Origin: Myxococcales bacterium
Lineage (GTDB): Bacteria; Myxococcota_A; Polyangia; Polyangiales; JAFGIB01
NCBI GenBank assembly: GCA_029880325.1
Contig: JAOUOP010000036.1
Location: 1-64,000, forward strand
Length of the DNA: 64,000 nucleotides
Reading direction: 5' to 3'
Shown: piece by piece, positions 16,628 through 24,996 of the stretch
Position numbering within the stretch: the first letter of the stretch is position 1
How the letters are laid out: each line of letters starts with the position of its first letter
Notes under the pieces: generated by a model
The model's input: only the letters and a program-made list of their open reading frames with translations
What the model was told of the DNA's origin: nothing
Databases searched by the model: none
Translations under genes and position numbers: made by a program

Positions 16628-18220
16628 GTGTCGCTCGATACCGCGATCACGATTCCAAGGCTCGTCATCGCCGCCACCGGCAGCGGCACGGGCAAGACCT
16701 CCATCACCCTGGGCCTCACCCGCGCCCTGCGCGCGCGCGGCCTCGAGGTCGCCGTCTTCAAGGTCGGTCCCGACTACCTGGATCCCACCTATCACAGCCT
16801 GGCCAGCGGCCGCAGCTGCCCCAACCTGGACGGTTGGATGATGGGTCGCGAGGGCGTTCTGCGTTGCTTCGAGGGCGGCACCGTGGGCGCCGACATCGCC
16901 CTCATCGAGGGAGTGATGGGCCTCTTCGACGGCGCCAAGGCCAGCAACGACGAGGGCTCCACGGCCGAGATCGCACGATGGCTCGACGCGCCTGTCATCG
17001 CATGCGTGGATGCTTCGGGCATGGCGCGCACGGTGGCCGCCGTCGCCCAGGGGCTGCGAAGCTTCGACCCGCAGCTGTGCCTGGCCGCCGTCGTCGCCAA
17101 CCGCGTGGGCAGTCGTCGCCATCTGGAACTGCTCGACGAGGCGCTGGCGACGCTGGCTCCACCGCTGGCGCTCGCCGGCGGCCTACCCAGGCAGGCGGCG
17201 CCGAGCTTTCCACAGCGGCATCTGGGTCTGCAAACCGCCAGCCGAGGGGTGCTTCCCGAGGGGCTTGTCGACGCCTGGGGCCAGGCCGTCGCCGAGTGGT
17301 TCGACCTCGACGCGTTGCTCACCATCGCAGCCAGCGCCGGACGTTTGGCCACAGCGCCGAGCCCCACGACGGCCACCGAAACCCTTAGGCGGCCGTTCGA
17401 AATAGACGCGTCATTTGAACTTCGAGGCGCCCGTCCTGCAAGGCGCGACGCCGCGCGAATACTCCATGTATTTGAAGGCGGCGCCACGCAGCTGGGCGGG
17501 CTGGTTCGGAGTTCAGGTGACGCGCTTATTTCGAACGGCCGCCTTACCCCGATTTGCCGCATCGGCGTGGCTCAGGATGCCGCTTTTCACTTCTACTACC
17601 GTGACAACTTGGAGTTACTACGGACAGCAGGCGCCGAGTTGGTCGACTTCTCCCCCATCGACGACGCAGCCCTGCCCGAAGTCGACGGTCTGCTCCTCGG
17701 CGGCGGCTACCCCGAGGTCCACGCGCAAGCCCTGGCCGACAACAGCTCCATGCGCCGCGCCATCACCGAGTTCCACCGCGCGGGCGGACCGATCTACGCC
17801 GAATGCGGAGGCTTGATGTACCTGTGTCAGGCCATCGTGGACACCGGCGGCCGGGAGCACCCCATGGTGGGCCTGGTCCCAGCCCGCGCCAAGATGCACG
17901 AGCGCCTGCAGGCGCTGGGCTACGTCGAAGTCACGACCATCACCGACAGTTGTCTCGGCGCGGCCGGATTGACCATGCGCGGCCATCAATTCCGCTACTC
18001 GGAGCTCGACGGCCAGGCCCCGGCCACGCGCTACGACATGGTGCGCAAACGGGACGGAAAGCACTTTTCCGAGGGCTACGGCGACGGTCAACTGCTGGCT
18101 TCCTACGCCCATCTCCACTGGGCCCAATGCCCCGAAGCGGCCACCGGACTCGTCCACAGCTGCCTTGCCTATCGGCGGCGCAAGGCCGCTGACACCCACC
18201 ACCCACAGGTACTTTCGTAG
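16628..18220 (+). CDS. cbiA: Cobyrinic acid a,c-diamide synthase CbiA with a palindromic element inserted in frame
   Basis: 530 aa from a GTG, longer than the usual ~460. The N-terminal dethiobiotin-synthetase-like ATPase domain has the P-loop ATGSGTGKTS, FKVGPDYLDPTYH and IEGVMGLFDG. The C-terminal glutaminase domain has RIGVAQDAAFHFYY, GLLLGGGYPE and the nucleophile Cys at about residue 393 (YAECGGLMYL). It amidates the a and c side chains of the corrin using glutamine and ATP. Residues ~254-306 are foreign to the family and encoded by a 156-bp palindromic element plus a duplicated TTA. They fall in the linker between the two domains and keep the frame, so the enzyme could still work. Confidence 0.93.
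   Translation: MSLDTAITIPRLVIAATGSGTGKTSITLGLTRALRARGLEVAVFKVGPDYLDPTYHSLASGRSCPNLDGWMMGREGVLRCFEGGTVGADIALIEGVMGLFDGAKASNDEGSTAEIARWLDAPVIACVDASGMARTVAAVAQGLRSFDPQLCLAAVVANRVGSRRHLELLDEALATLAPPLALAGGLPRQAAPSFPQRHLGLQTASRGVLPEGLVDAWGQAVAEWFDLDALLTIAASAGRLATAPSPTTATETLRRPFEIDASFELRGARPARRDAARILHVFEGGATQLGGLVRSSGDALISNGRLTPICRIGVAQDAAFHFYYRDNLELLRTAGAELVDFSPIDDAALPEVDGLLLGGGYPEVHAQALADNSSMRRAITEFHRAGGPIYAECGGLMYLCQAIVDTGGREHPMVGLVPARAKMHERLQALGYVEVTTITDSCLGAAGLTMRGHQFRYSELDGQAPATRYDMVRKRDGKHFSEGYGDGQLLASYAHLHWAQCPEAATGLVHSCLAYRRRKAADTHHPQVLS
17388..17543. repeat. 156-bp palindromic element inserted in frame in cbiA, copy 2
   Basis: Ends are perfect inverted repeats: GGCGGCCGTTCGAAATA (17388-17404) and its complement at 17527-17543. 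Inner arms also pair imperfectly (GCGTCATTTGAACTTCGA against the region ending at 17525). The centre contains GAATACTCCATGTATTTGAA between CTGCAAGG and CAGCTGG, nearly the same core as the element at 1-156. Direct TTA repeats flank it (17385-17387 and 17544-17546), as for a target duplication. Element plus duplication is 159 bp, 53 codons, and both strands of the palindrome leave the cbiA frame open. Confidence 0.8.
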
Positions 18221-18245
18221 GCGCTCCGCGCCCGAACCCTTCCCC

Positions 18246-19145
18246 ATGGCGTCGACAGCAAGACAACCCTCCCGTCCGGCGATTCTACTGGCCCACTTCG
18301 GCACCACCGTGCCCTCTGCGCTCGACGCGCTGCAAAACGTAAAGCGCGTGGTCGCCGCCGCCTTCCCCGACGTGGAAGTGCGCATCGCCTTCACCTCCAA
18401 CATCATTCGCAACATCTGGCGCCGTCGCCGGGCCGAACGCGACAGCTGGCTCGCGCGGGGCGTGCCGCCCGAGGTCATCGACGCCATGAGCGTGCTCGGC
18501 GCTATCGGCAAGCTCCAGGACGAGGGCTTCCGCGAACTCACCGTGCAACCGACCCACATCTTTCACGGCGAGCAATATGAAGACCTCAAAAGCTACATCC
18601 AGGGCCTGCAGTCGATCCGAACCATCAAGCCGCGCTGGATGCCCTTTGAGTCGATCAAACTCGGCCGCCCTATCCTGGGCACCCATGGACCGCGGCACGA
18701 CTATCGCCTCGACGTCGCCGAAGCCGTCGCGGCGCTCGAGCCCGACGCGGCGCTGGCGCGCGAGCGTGGGGCCTCCCTGGTCTACGCCGGACACGGCAAC
18801 GAGTACTTCTCCACCGGTGTCTTCGCCCAGTTCGAGCGCGCCATGAACGAAGCCTACCCCGACGTCGCCACCCACGTGGGCATGGTCGAGGGCCGCCCCG
18901 ATCGCGATGACGTGATGCGCGCTCTGTCGCGTGACAGGCCCGAACGCGTGCTGCTCAAGCCGCTGATGGTCACCGCGGGGGACCACGCCCACAACGACCT
19001 CAGCGGCGACCATTCGGAGAGCTGGCGCGCCCAGCTACAGCTCGCAGGCTACCGCGTCGACTCGATCATGGAGGGCCTGGGAAGCAATGACGCCTTCGCC
19101 GCGCTGTACCAGAAGCGGATCGAGCAGGCCATTCACAAAACATAA
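18246..19145 (+). CDS. cbiK: Sirohydrochlorin cobaltochelatase, CbiK type
   Basis: 299 aa from the ATG at 18246, 25 bp after cbiA. CbiK-family features: AILLAHFGTTVPSALDA at the start, AFTSNIIRNIWRRR, VQPTHIFHGEQYEDL, the metal-handling His in LVYAGHGNEYFSTG (about residue 182) and MVTAGDHAHNDLSG (about 247). CbiK inserts Co2+ into sirohydrochlorin, the entry step of the anaerobic pathway, which agrees with CbiD in the same operon. No signal peptide is present, so it should be cytoplasmic, unlike the periplasmic CbiKP forms of Desulfovibrio. It is the last operon gene; ACATAAC/GTTATGT (19140-19158) forms a small hairpin over its stop. Confidence 0.92.
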   Translation: MASTARQPSRPAILLAHFGTTVPSALDALQNVKRVVAAAFPDVEVRIAFTSNIIRNIWRRRRAERDSWLARGVPPEVIDAMSVLGAIGKLQDEGFRELTVQPTHIFHGEQYEDLKSYIQGLQSIRTIKPRWMPFESIKLGRPILGTHGPRHDYRLDVAEAVAALEPDAALARERGASLVYAGHGNEYFSTGVFAQFERAMNEAYPDVATHVGMVEGRPDRDDVMRALSRDRPERVLLKPLMVTAGDHAHNDLSGDHSESWRAQLQLAGYRVDSIMEGLGSNDAFAALYQKRIEQAIHKT

Positions 19146-19166
19146 CTCTACGTTATGTGCAAGATC

Positions 19167-19979
19167 TCATTCGGCGCCCGGCCCGCTCGGGGTCCAGCCA
19201 GCCCCGGCCTGTACATCGGCGCCCTGCTCGGCCGAGCGCACCAGGGCATCGAGCTTGTCGGCGACATCACCGCGCTCACCGAGTCGGATACCGAGCAGCA
19301 GCGTGCTGGCGAGCCAGCCCGGGTTGTAGACCAGGGGCGCCACCTTGGTCGCCATCAGGGCGTCGCGCCGCGCGATGGGCTCCTGCCAGCGCTGCTCGGG
19401 CAGCGGCGCCAACTGCTCGGCAAACTCCCAGGCCCCATCGCGGGCCAGGCCCATGCTAAAGTTGACGATGGCATCCTCGACGGGCCCGCTCAACCAGTCG
19501 ATCAGCTTGAGCGGCGGCCAGATGCGGGCGAGCTGATCCTTGGTGGAATCCACCAGCGCTGCGAGGACCTGATTGATCTTCAGAAAATCGTCGTGCAGCG
19601 CAGGCAGTTGATCGCCGGGAGCCACGCTGGCGGCGGCGATGCCCAGGTCCAGGTTGATGTGCGCGTTCATGCCGCCGAGCAGATGCTGCAAGACGATGGG
19701 CCGGTAGCGCCCGGCCATGTCGAAGGCCACCTCCCAACTTTGAGTCGTAGCCCGCCCGGCCTGGCGCGCGTCGAAGGCGTCGAGATAGCGCCGTGCGAAA
19801 ACCACGTCGAGCCGCTCCATGCGCGGGCCGTCGTCAAAGAAGCCACTGCGGATGCCGTCGCGCACGCGCGCGGTGACGCGCCGGTAGAGCGCGGCGAAGT
19901 AGCCCTCGGCTCGCTGATTTTCGCGCGCCCAATCGACGATTTCATCGAGGCGCTGGATCACGTGATCGATGTCTTGCAT
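19167..19979 (-). CDS. DUF5995-like protein
   Basis: 270 aa from the ATG at 19979 (frame open to 20003). Mostly helical, soluble, no signal peptide. The block LLGGMNAHINLDLGIAAA with a following FLKINQVLAALVDS resembles the DUF5995 family, which has conserved Asn/His residues but no established function. It faces the end of the corrin operon (convergent, 21 bp) and diverges from the HAD gene, so it is its own transcription unit. A catalytic role is not established. Confidence 0.7.
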   Translation of the reverse strand: MQDIDHVIQRLDEIVDWARENQRAEGYFAALYRRVTARVRDGIRSGFFDDGPRMERLDVVFARRYLDAFDARQAGRATTQSWEVAFDMAGRYRPIVLQHLLGGMNAHINLDLGIAAASVAPGDQLPALHDDFLKINQVLAALVDSTKDQLARIWPPLKLIDWLSGPVEDAIVNFSMGLARDGAWEFAEQLAPLPEQRWQEPIARRDALMATKVAPLVYNPGWLASTLLLGIRLGERGDVADKLDALVRSAEQGADVQAGAGWTPSGPGAE

Positions 19980-20166
19980 GGGTCCCCTGGTTTTCCCGAG
20001 CAATGATAGCAGCTGCGCCAGAGCTTGGGGGCGTCGGTATTCGGCCTATCAGCTCGACCTCGACTTGGTGCCGCCGAAGGCCGCCGAATTGTGCTTCTCG
20101 GTGCGCATTTCTCGCTTTCCGCACTGAATCGGACGCGTCTACAGTCCGCGACGGCCGAGCCACGAT

Positions 20167-20859
20167 ATGCCCCCAACACTTTCCACTCTAATCACCAACG
20201 CCACCTGTGTCTTCATGGACTGCGACGGCGTCATCTTCGACGCCAACGCCTTCAAACTGCGCGCCCTGGAAGCGACCTTGGCCGACTTCCCCGGGAGCAC
20301 CCACGCCGCAATGGTCGACTACTGGAAGCGCAGCGGCGGAGTCAGCCGCTACGTGAAGTTCGACCACTACGTTCGAGAAATCGTCGGCCTCGATGGAGCG
20401 GAAGCCGAAGCGCGCATCAAAGCAACCATCGCCACCTTCGCCGCCCACTCCCGCGCCGGCTACGCCGCCGTGGCCCCGCTGCCCGAGGCGCTCGCCTTCG
20501 CGCGCGCGGTGGGTCCACAACGCCTGGTGGTGGTGTCGGGCACCGACGGCGAAGAGCTGCGCCAGGTCTTCGAGCAGCAGGGCCTGACCGAAGTCTTTCC
20601 ACGCGTGCTCGGCTCGCCGACGCTCAAGCGCGAGCACATCGCCGCCGAGCTCGCCGCCCGCGGCTGCCAGGCGAGCGAGTGCCTCTTCATCGGCGACGGC
20701 GCCGGTGATCTGGAGGCCGCAACCCTGACCGGCGTACCCTTCTTCTTTCTGGCGCAGATGTCGCCCTGGCCAGGTGCACGCGAAGCCATCGCCGCCACAG
20801 CCAATGCCAGCTACCTGGAATCCTGGAGTGAGTTGCTGTCTTTGGCGTCCATCGCGTGA
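20167..20859 (+). CDS. HAD-family hydrolase
   Basis: 230 aa. All four haloacid dehalogenase motifs are present: motif I FMDCDGVIFDAN with nucleophile Asp, motif II VVVSGTDGEEL, motif III Lys in PTLKREHI, and motif IV CLFIGDGAGDLEAA. The insertion between motifs I and II is a helical cap (type C1), as in phosphoglycolate-phosphatase-like enzymes. It is probably a cytoplasmic small-molecule phosphatase; the substrate cannot be told. It ends 41 bp before the convergent peptidase gene. The GC-rich intergenic sequence upstream shows nothing notable. Confidence 0.85.
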   Translation: MPPTLSTLITNATCVFMDCDGVIFDANAFKLRALEATLADFPGSTHAAMVDYWKRSGGVSRYVKFDHYVREIVGLDGAEAEARIKATIATFAAHSRAGYAAVAPLPEALAFARAVGPQRLVVVSGTDGEELRQVFEQQGLTEVFPRVLGSPTLKREHIAAELAARGCQASECLFIGDGAGDLEAATLTGVPFFFLAQMSPWPGAREAIAATANASYLESWSELLSLASIA

Positions 20860-20900
20860 GGCCTCACGCACGGACCCGGGCACGGCAGCTTGCCGATGGC

Positions 20901-22403
20901 TCAGGCCAGATAGCGCTCGCGCACGTGCTCCAAAAAAGCACCCGCTCCCAGCGGCTGGCCGGTCGCCTCGCGCAGCAAGCCGTCGGTGGTGAGCGAACTG
21001 GCCCGAGACCACACCTGTTCGCGCAGGAAGCCGTCGAGACCGCTGAGGTCGCCGCGCTCGATCGACGCGGGAATCGACGGCTCGGCCCGCAGCGCCGCGC
21101 GGTAGAGCTGGGCCGCCGTGAGCGCGCCCAGGGTGTAGGTCGGGAAGTAGCCAAAAGCGGCTCCGGCCCAGTGCACGTCCTGCATGCAGCCGTTTCTGTA
21201 ATCACCCGCGGTCGATAGACCGAGCAGCCGCTGCATCTCGGCGTCCCAGGCCTCAGGGATGTCGCGAACGGCCATGGTGCCGGCGATCAGCTGGCGCTCG
21301 ATGCCATAACGCAAGATCACGTGACAGGGGTAGGTGAGTTCATCGGCGTCCACCCGGATGTAGCTGCGCTCCACGCGCGCGTACAGCCGGCGCAGGTTGT
21401 CGAGGGTGAAAGCCTCGGGCTGGGCGCGGGCGGCGTCGGCCAGCTCCTCGCAGATGATGGGCGCCGCATGGGCGAGGAACTCCGGCCCGCGACAGACCTG
21501 CATTTCGAGCAATAAGCTCTGGGACTCGTGCACCGCCATGCCGCGCGCACCGCCGACCGGCTGCCGATGCCAGCGCTCGGGCAGGCCCTGCTCGTATTTG
21601 GCGTGACCGCTCTCGTGCAGCACCCCCATCAGCGCGCTGACGAAGTCCGACTCGTCATAACGGGTGGTGATGCGCACGTCGCTGGGCACGCCACCGCAGA
21701 AGGGATGGTGGCTGACGTCGAGCCGTGCCCGCGTGGCGTCGAGACCCACGCCGCCCATCAGGCGCTCGGCCAGGCGTTTCTGGGCCGCCACCGGGAACGG
21801 GCCGCGCGGCACGATGGCCGGTTGTCGCGACTGGCGCTCGAGCACGGCGTCGGTCAAGGCCGGCAGCACGGTGGCCAGCTCCTCGAAAATCGGATCGATG
21901 GCAGCGGCACGAGCCCCCGGCTCGTAGGCGTCCATGAGTGCGTCGTAGGGGGTAAGCCCCAGCGCCTCTCCGAGCGCCGCAGCCTTCTGCCGCGAGAGCT
22001 GAACCAGCTCCTCGAGCAGCGGTGCGAAGCGCTGCCAGTCGTTTTCGGGGCGCAGCGTACGCCATGCCTGTTCGGCCTCGATCGACGCCCGCGACAGCGC
22101 CTCGACCAGCTCGCGCGGCAGCGCGGTGGCGCGCTTGAAGGAGCGCACCATCTCGGCCAGGTTCGCGCGCTGCCAGGGATCCAGCTCGGGCGCTTCGTCC
22201 GCTGTCGCCGCCTCCAAGAGCGCCTCCAGATCCGGGGCGCTGCGCAGCTCGTGAATCAGCCCCGACAGCGTCCCCATCGCCTGGGCCCGCGCCTTGCCAC
22301 CGGCGGGCGGCATGATCACCGCCTCGTCCCACTCCATGATGCCGGCCACATGCATCAGATCCGAAATGCGGCCAAATCGCGCTTCGAGTTCCGCGTATGC
22401 CAT
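20901..22403 (-). CDS. Carboxypeptidase Taq family metallopeptidase (M32)
   Basis: 500 aa from the ATG at 22403, the normal length; the open frame extends further upstream without coding character. The M32 zinc motif HESGH is at about residue 262 (MGVLHESGHAKYEQG), followed downstream by GMAVHESQSLLLEMQV with the third zinc ligand Glu. RLDVSHHPFCGGVPSDVRITTRY and DVHWAGAAFGYFPTYTLG are further family blocks. It removes C-terminal residues from peptides, is cytoplasmic and metal-dependent. It diverges from the small-multidrug-export gene. Confidence 0.93.
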   Translation of the reverse strand: MAYAELEARFGRISDLMHVAGIMEWDEAVIMPPAGGKARAQAMGTLSGLIHELRSAPDLEALLEAATADEAPELDPWQRANLAEMVRSFKRATALPRELVEALSRASIEAEQAWRTLRPENDWQRFAPLLEELVQLSRQKAAALGEALGLTPYDALMDAYEPGARAAAIDPIFEELATVLPALTDAVLERQSRQPAIVPRGPFPVAAQKRLAERLMGGVGLDATRARLDVSHHPFCGGVPSDVRITTRYDESDFVSALMGVLHESGHAKYEQGLPERWHRQPVGGARGMAVHESQSLLLEMQVCRGPEFLAHAAPIICEELADAARAQPEAFTLDNLRRLYARVERSYIRVDADELTYPCHVILRYGIERQLIAGTMAVRDIPEAWDAEMQRLLGLSTAGDYRNGCMQDVHWAGAAFGYFPTYTLGALTAAQLYRAALRAEPSIPASIERGDLSGLDGFLREQVWSRASSLTTDGLLREATGQPLGAGAFLEHVRERYLA

Positions 22404-22590
22404 GACCGGCAGTGTGTGGCGCCATGGCCACGCCTGTCCAGCGGGCGCGGAAAGCTCGACGTCCCCCTCGCGCACCGCGAGTGGCACGCCCGCGCCATGC
22501 GGCCTCGCCAGCGCAACCCGCCCCCGCCATCCATCGAGGTCCCACCACAACCCATGACAGCCCGCGCAGACATGCTATGACCGGGCCGTG

Positions 22591-23316
22591 ATGGGGCCGC
22601 CCGCAATGGAAGAGCAGCAAGGCAGCTCGCTAAGGATCGCGCAGGATGCCGCCAGCTTCGAAGCGCGCCTGCGCCAGGAGCACCCCATGCGCTTTTGGCT
22701 CACGCTGGTCGGCCCGCCAGCGGCGGGAGTCCTGGCGCTTGCCCTACTCGGCCTGCTCTACGGCGCCGCCTTCGCGCACGGGCTTTTCCTGCGGGCGCTG
22801 GCCGCGTTCTTTCTCTTCGGCAAGTTCGCCATCCTCGAGCCCACCGACGCGCTCAGCGCCGAGGCGCTGGTGGGGCTGATCATCTACATGGATCTCACCG
22901 CGGCCATCATGATCAGCTTCCACCCGAGCTTTCTCTTTCGCCTGCCGGCCCTCGGGCCCCGCCTTCTATCCCTGGCCCGCGACGGCGAGTTCGTGATGCG
23001 CTCGCAACCCTGGATGCGGCGCATGACCTTCGTCGGACTGGTGGCCTTCGTGATGTTCCCGGTGGCTGCGACCGGCAGCATCGGCGGCGCCATCTTCGGC
23101 CGCCTGCTGGGCCTGTCGCGACGCATGACCTTCCTCGGCGTCTCGTGCGGGAGCCTGCTCGGCTGCGGCCTGATGTACTTCGGCGCAAACCTGGTGCGCA
23201 CTCACCTGGACCCCGACGACCCCTGGCTCAAGGCCGTCGGCATCACCACCGTGGCCGCCATCGTGCTGTGGCTCAACAGCCGCTACAAAAAAGCCAAAGC
23301 CCGCGCCGGCTATTGA
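22591..23316 (+). CDS. Small-multidrug-export family membrane protein (COG2426)
   Basis: 241 aa from ATG 22591 (GTG 22588 adjacent). Four to five hydrophobic helices are visible: PAAGVLALALLGLLYGAAFA, FLRALAAFFLFGKFAIL, ALVGLIIYMDLTAAIMI, MTFVGLVAFVMFPVAATGSI and GITTVAAIVLWL. The block VAATGSIGGAIFGRLLGLSR is characteristic of the Sm_multidrug_ex family (PF06695). Despite the name, the transported substrate is not established. The N-terminal ~30 residues and basic C-terminal tail are cytoplasmic by the positive-inside rule. Confidence 0.8.
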   Translation: MGPPAMEEQQGSSLRIAQDAASFEARLRQEHPMRFWLTLVGPPAAGVLALALLGLLYGAAFAHGLFLRALAAFFLFGKFAILEPTDALSAEALVGLIIYMDLTAAIMISFHPSFLFRLPALGPRLLSLARDGEFVMRSQPWMRRMTFVGLVAFVMFPVAATGSIGGAIFGRLLGLSRRMTFLGVSCGSLLGCGLMYFGANLVRTHLDPDDPWLKAVGITTVAAIVLWLNSRYKKAKARAGY

Positions 23317-23413
23317 GCCGCCCTGCGTCGCGTGCTGTTCACCCCAAACGCGCATCGGCCCCCAACCGGAGATGCCGGTCGGAGGCCGATGGGTGTACAG
23401 CCGCGAACGGGGC

Positions 23414-24721
23414 TCAGTCGAGGCGCTCGACGATGGTCGAGATACCCATGCCAGCGCCGATGCACTGGGTGGCCAGGCCGTAGCGCTTGCCGCTGCGACG
23501 CAGCTCCTTGGCCACGGTCAGCACCAGACGGGCACCGGTGGCACCGAGGGGGTGACCCAGGGCGATGGAGCCGCCGTTGACGTTGACCTTGTCCTCGCTG
23601 ATGTTCAGCTCCTTCAGCGACGGCAACACCTGGGCGGCGAAGGCCTCGTTGAACTCGACGCGGTCGATCTGGTCGGCGGTGATGCCGGCGTGGGCCAGCG
23701 CCTTCTTGGTGGAGACGACCGGGCCCAGGCCCATCACCTGCGGCTTGACGCCGCCGACACCGACGCCCGCGATGCGCGCCAGGGGCTCGAGGCCCAGCTC
23801 GAGCGCCTTCTTCTCGCTCATCAAGAGCGCCGCCGAGACGCCGTCGTTGGTGGGGCAGGAGTTACCGGCCGTGATCAGCAGCTCCTTGCCGCCGAAGCTC
23901 TGGATGCCCTTGACCGCCTTGAGTCCGGCCAGGCCCTCCATGGTGGTCCCGGGGCGGATGCACTCGTCGGTGTCGAAGGTGACCTTGGGGCCGCGCTCTT
24001 CCTCGACCCATTCCTTGTTTTCGTTGAAGACCGGATCCTCGACCTCGAGCGGCACGATCTCGTCCCGATAGATGCCGGCTTCAACCGCCCTGGCGGCCTT
24101 GGCGTGGCTCTCGCAGGCGAAGCGGTCCAGCTCTTCGCGGCTGAGGCCATACATCTCGACCACGTTCTGCGCCGTCTGAGTCATGCCCATCAGCGGCGGC
24201 GCGTTGAGCACGTAGTCGGGGATCGGCACCGAGAAGTACTCGGCGTGATCCTTGGCCTGGTTCTTCTGCACGTCGTTCATCTCGAACCAACGCTTGTTGA
24301 AGCCCGAGACGCGGGTTTGCTTGCCACCACCGCCCATGCCGCCGCCCAGCGAACGACCCATGCGCTCGATGCCCAGGGCGATGCCGCACTGGCTGGCGCC
24401 CACCATGATCGAGGTGGCCACCCGATGCAGCGTCTCCATGCTCGAACCGCACTGGCGGTTGCTGTTGAACGCGCAGACCTCCAGCGGCAGGCCGGCCAGC
24501 CGCGACACCACGCCGAGCATCATGAACTCGCCGCGGCCGCCCACGTTGCCCAGGCCCACATCCTCGATCATGTCATCCTTGACCTTCGGATTTCGATCGA
24601 GCAGGGCGCGGATCACCTTGGCGCCCACCGTATCCAGGCGTGTCGCCACCAACTTGCCGCGGCCGCCGCGACCGAATGCGGAGCGTGCTCCGTCTACCAA
24701 GACAACGTTCTGTAGTTCCAT
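23414..24721 (-). CDS. Acetyl-CoA C-acyltransferase (thiolase)
   Basis: 435 aa from the ATG at 24721 with GAGGGT upstream. Thiolase signatures are intact: active-site Cys in NSNRQCGSSME (about residue 90), VEFNEAFAAQVLPSL, NVNGGSIALGHPLGATGAR with catalytic His, and CIGAGMGISTIV with the second Cys. It catalyses thiolytic cleavage of 3-ketoacyl-CoA (beta-oxidation) or the reverse condensation. The FadA/FadI type fits best. It is divergent from an SDR gene that could act on related substrates, with a C11 tract and tandem repeats between them. Confidence 0.93.
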   Translation of the reverse strand: MELQNVVLVDGARSAFGRGGRGKLVATRLDTVGAKVIRALLDRNPKVKDDMIEDVGLGNVGGRGEFMMLGVVSRLAGLPLEVCAFNSNRQCGSSMETLHRVATSIMVGASQCGIALGIERMGRSLGGGMGGGGKQTRVSGFNKRWFEMNDVQKNQAKDHAEYFSVPIPDYVLNAPPLMGMTQTAQNVVEMYGLSREELDRFACESHAKAARAVEAGIYRDEIVPLEVEDPVFNENKEWVEEERGPKVTFDTDECIRPGTTMEGLAGLKAVKGIQSFGGKELLITAGNSCPTNDGVSAALLMSEKKALELGLEPLARIAGVGVGGVKPQVMGLGPVVSTKKALAHAGITADQIDRVEFNEAFAAQVLPSLKELNISEDKVNVNGGSIALGHPLGATGARLVLTVAKELRRSGKRYGLATQCIGAGMGISTIVERLD

Positions 24722-24930
24722 CGTCGTACCCTCGGGGGTTTGAATCTTGTTCAGAATGGAGGGGTGTAACGCGTCTGGGGGGGATTTTCCAGCCTCGCGG
24801 GTTCCCGCCGCAGGCCGACTCGCGGCCAGGCGCGCAGATCCGCAGAAAGACACGGCTTTTGCCCCCGCCCGCGGCTTGCCTGCGGCATCGGCAACCGGTA
24901 GATCGAGCCTGCCCAGCACGGGGCCCCGCG

Positions 24931-24995
24931 CCCCCCCCCCCAACCCGAGACACGACTCCGAGACACGACTCCGAGACACGACTCCGAGACACGAC
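24931..24995. repeat. C11 tract plus 13-bp tandem repeats between divergent thiolase and SDR genes
   Basis: A run of 11 C (24931-24941) is followed by four copies of CCGAGACACGACT (24945-24995, the last lacking its final base), ending directly at the SDR start codon. Both tracts can change length by slippage and lie where the SDR ribosome-binding site should be. No Shine-Dalgarno sequence is otherwise visible for ATG 24997. Confidence 0.8.
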
Positions 24996-24996
24996 C

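Noticed and set aside
15716..17122. 468-codon minus-strand open frame opposite cbiF and cbiA
   Set aside because: Shadow composition (Gly/Asp/His/Val/Gln), no recognisable domain, and both plus-strand genes are clearly real.
10464..19145. Direct control of the corrin operon by the cobalamin riboswitch
   Set aside because: Every conserved riboswitch element reads on the minus strand, upstream of the propeller lipoprotein gene; the operon runs the other way.
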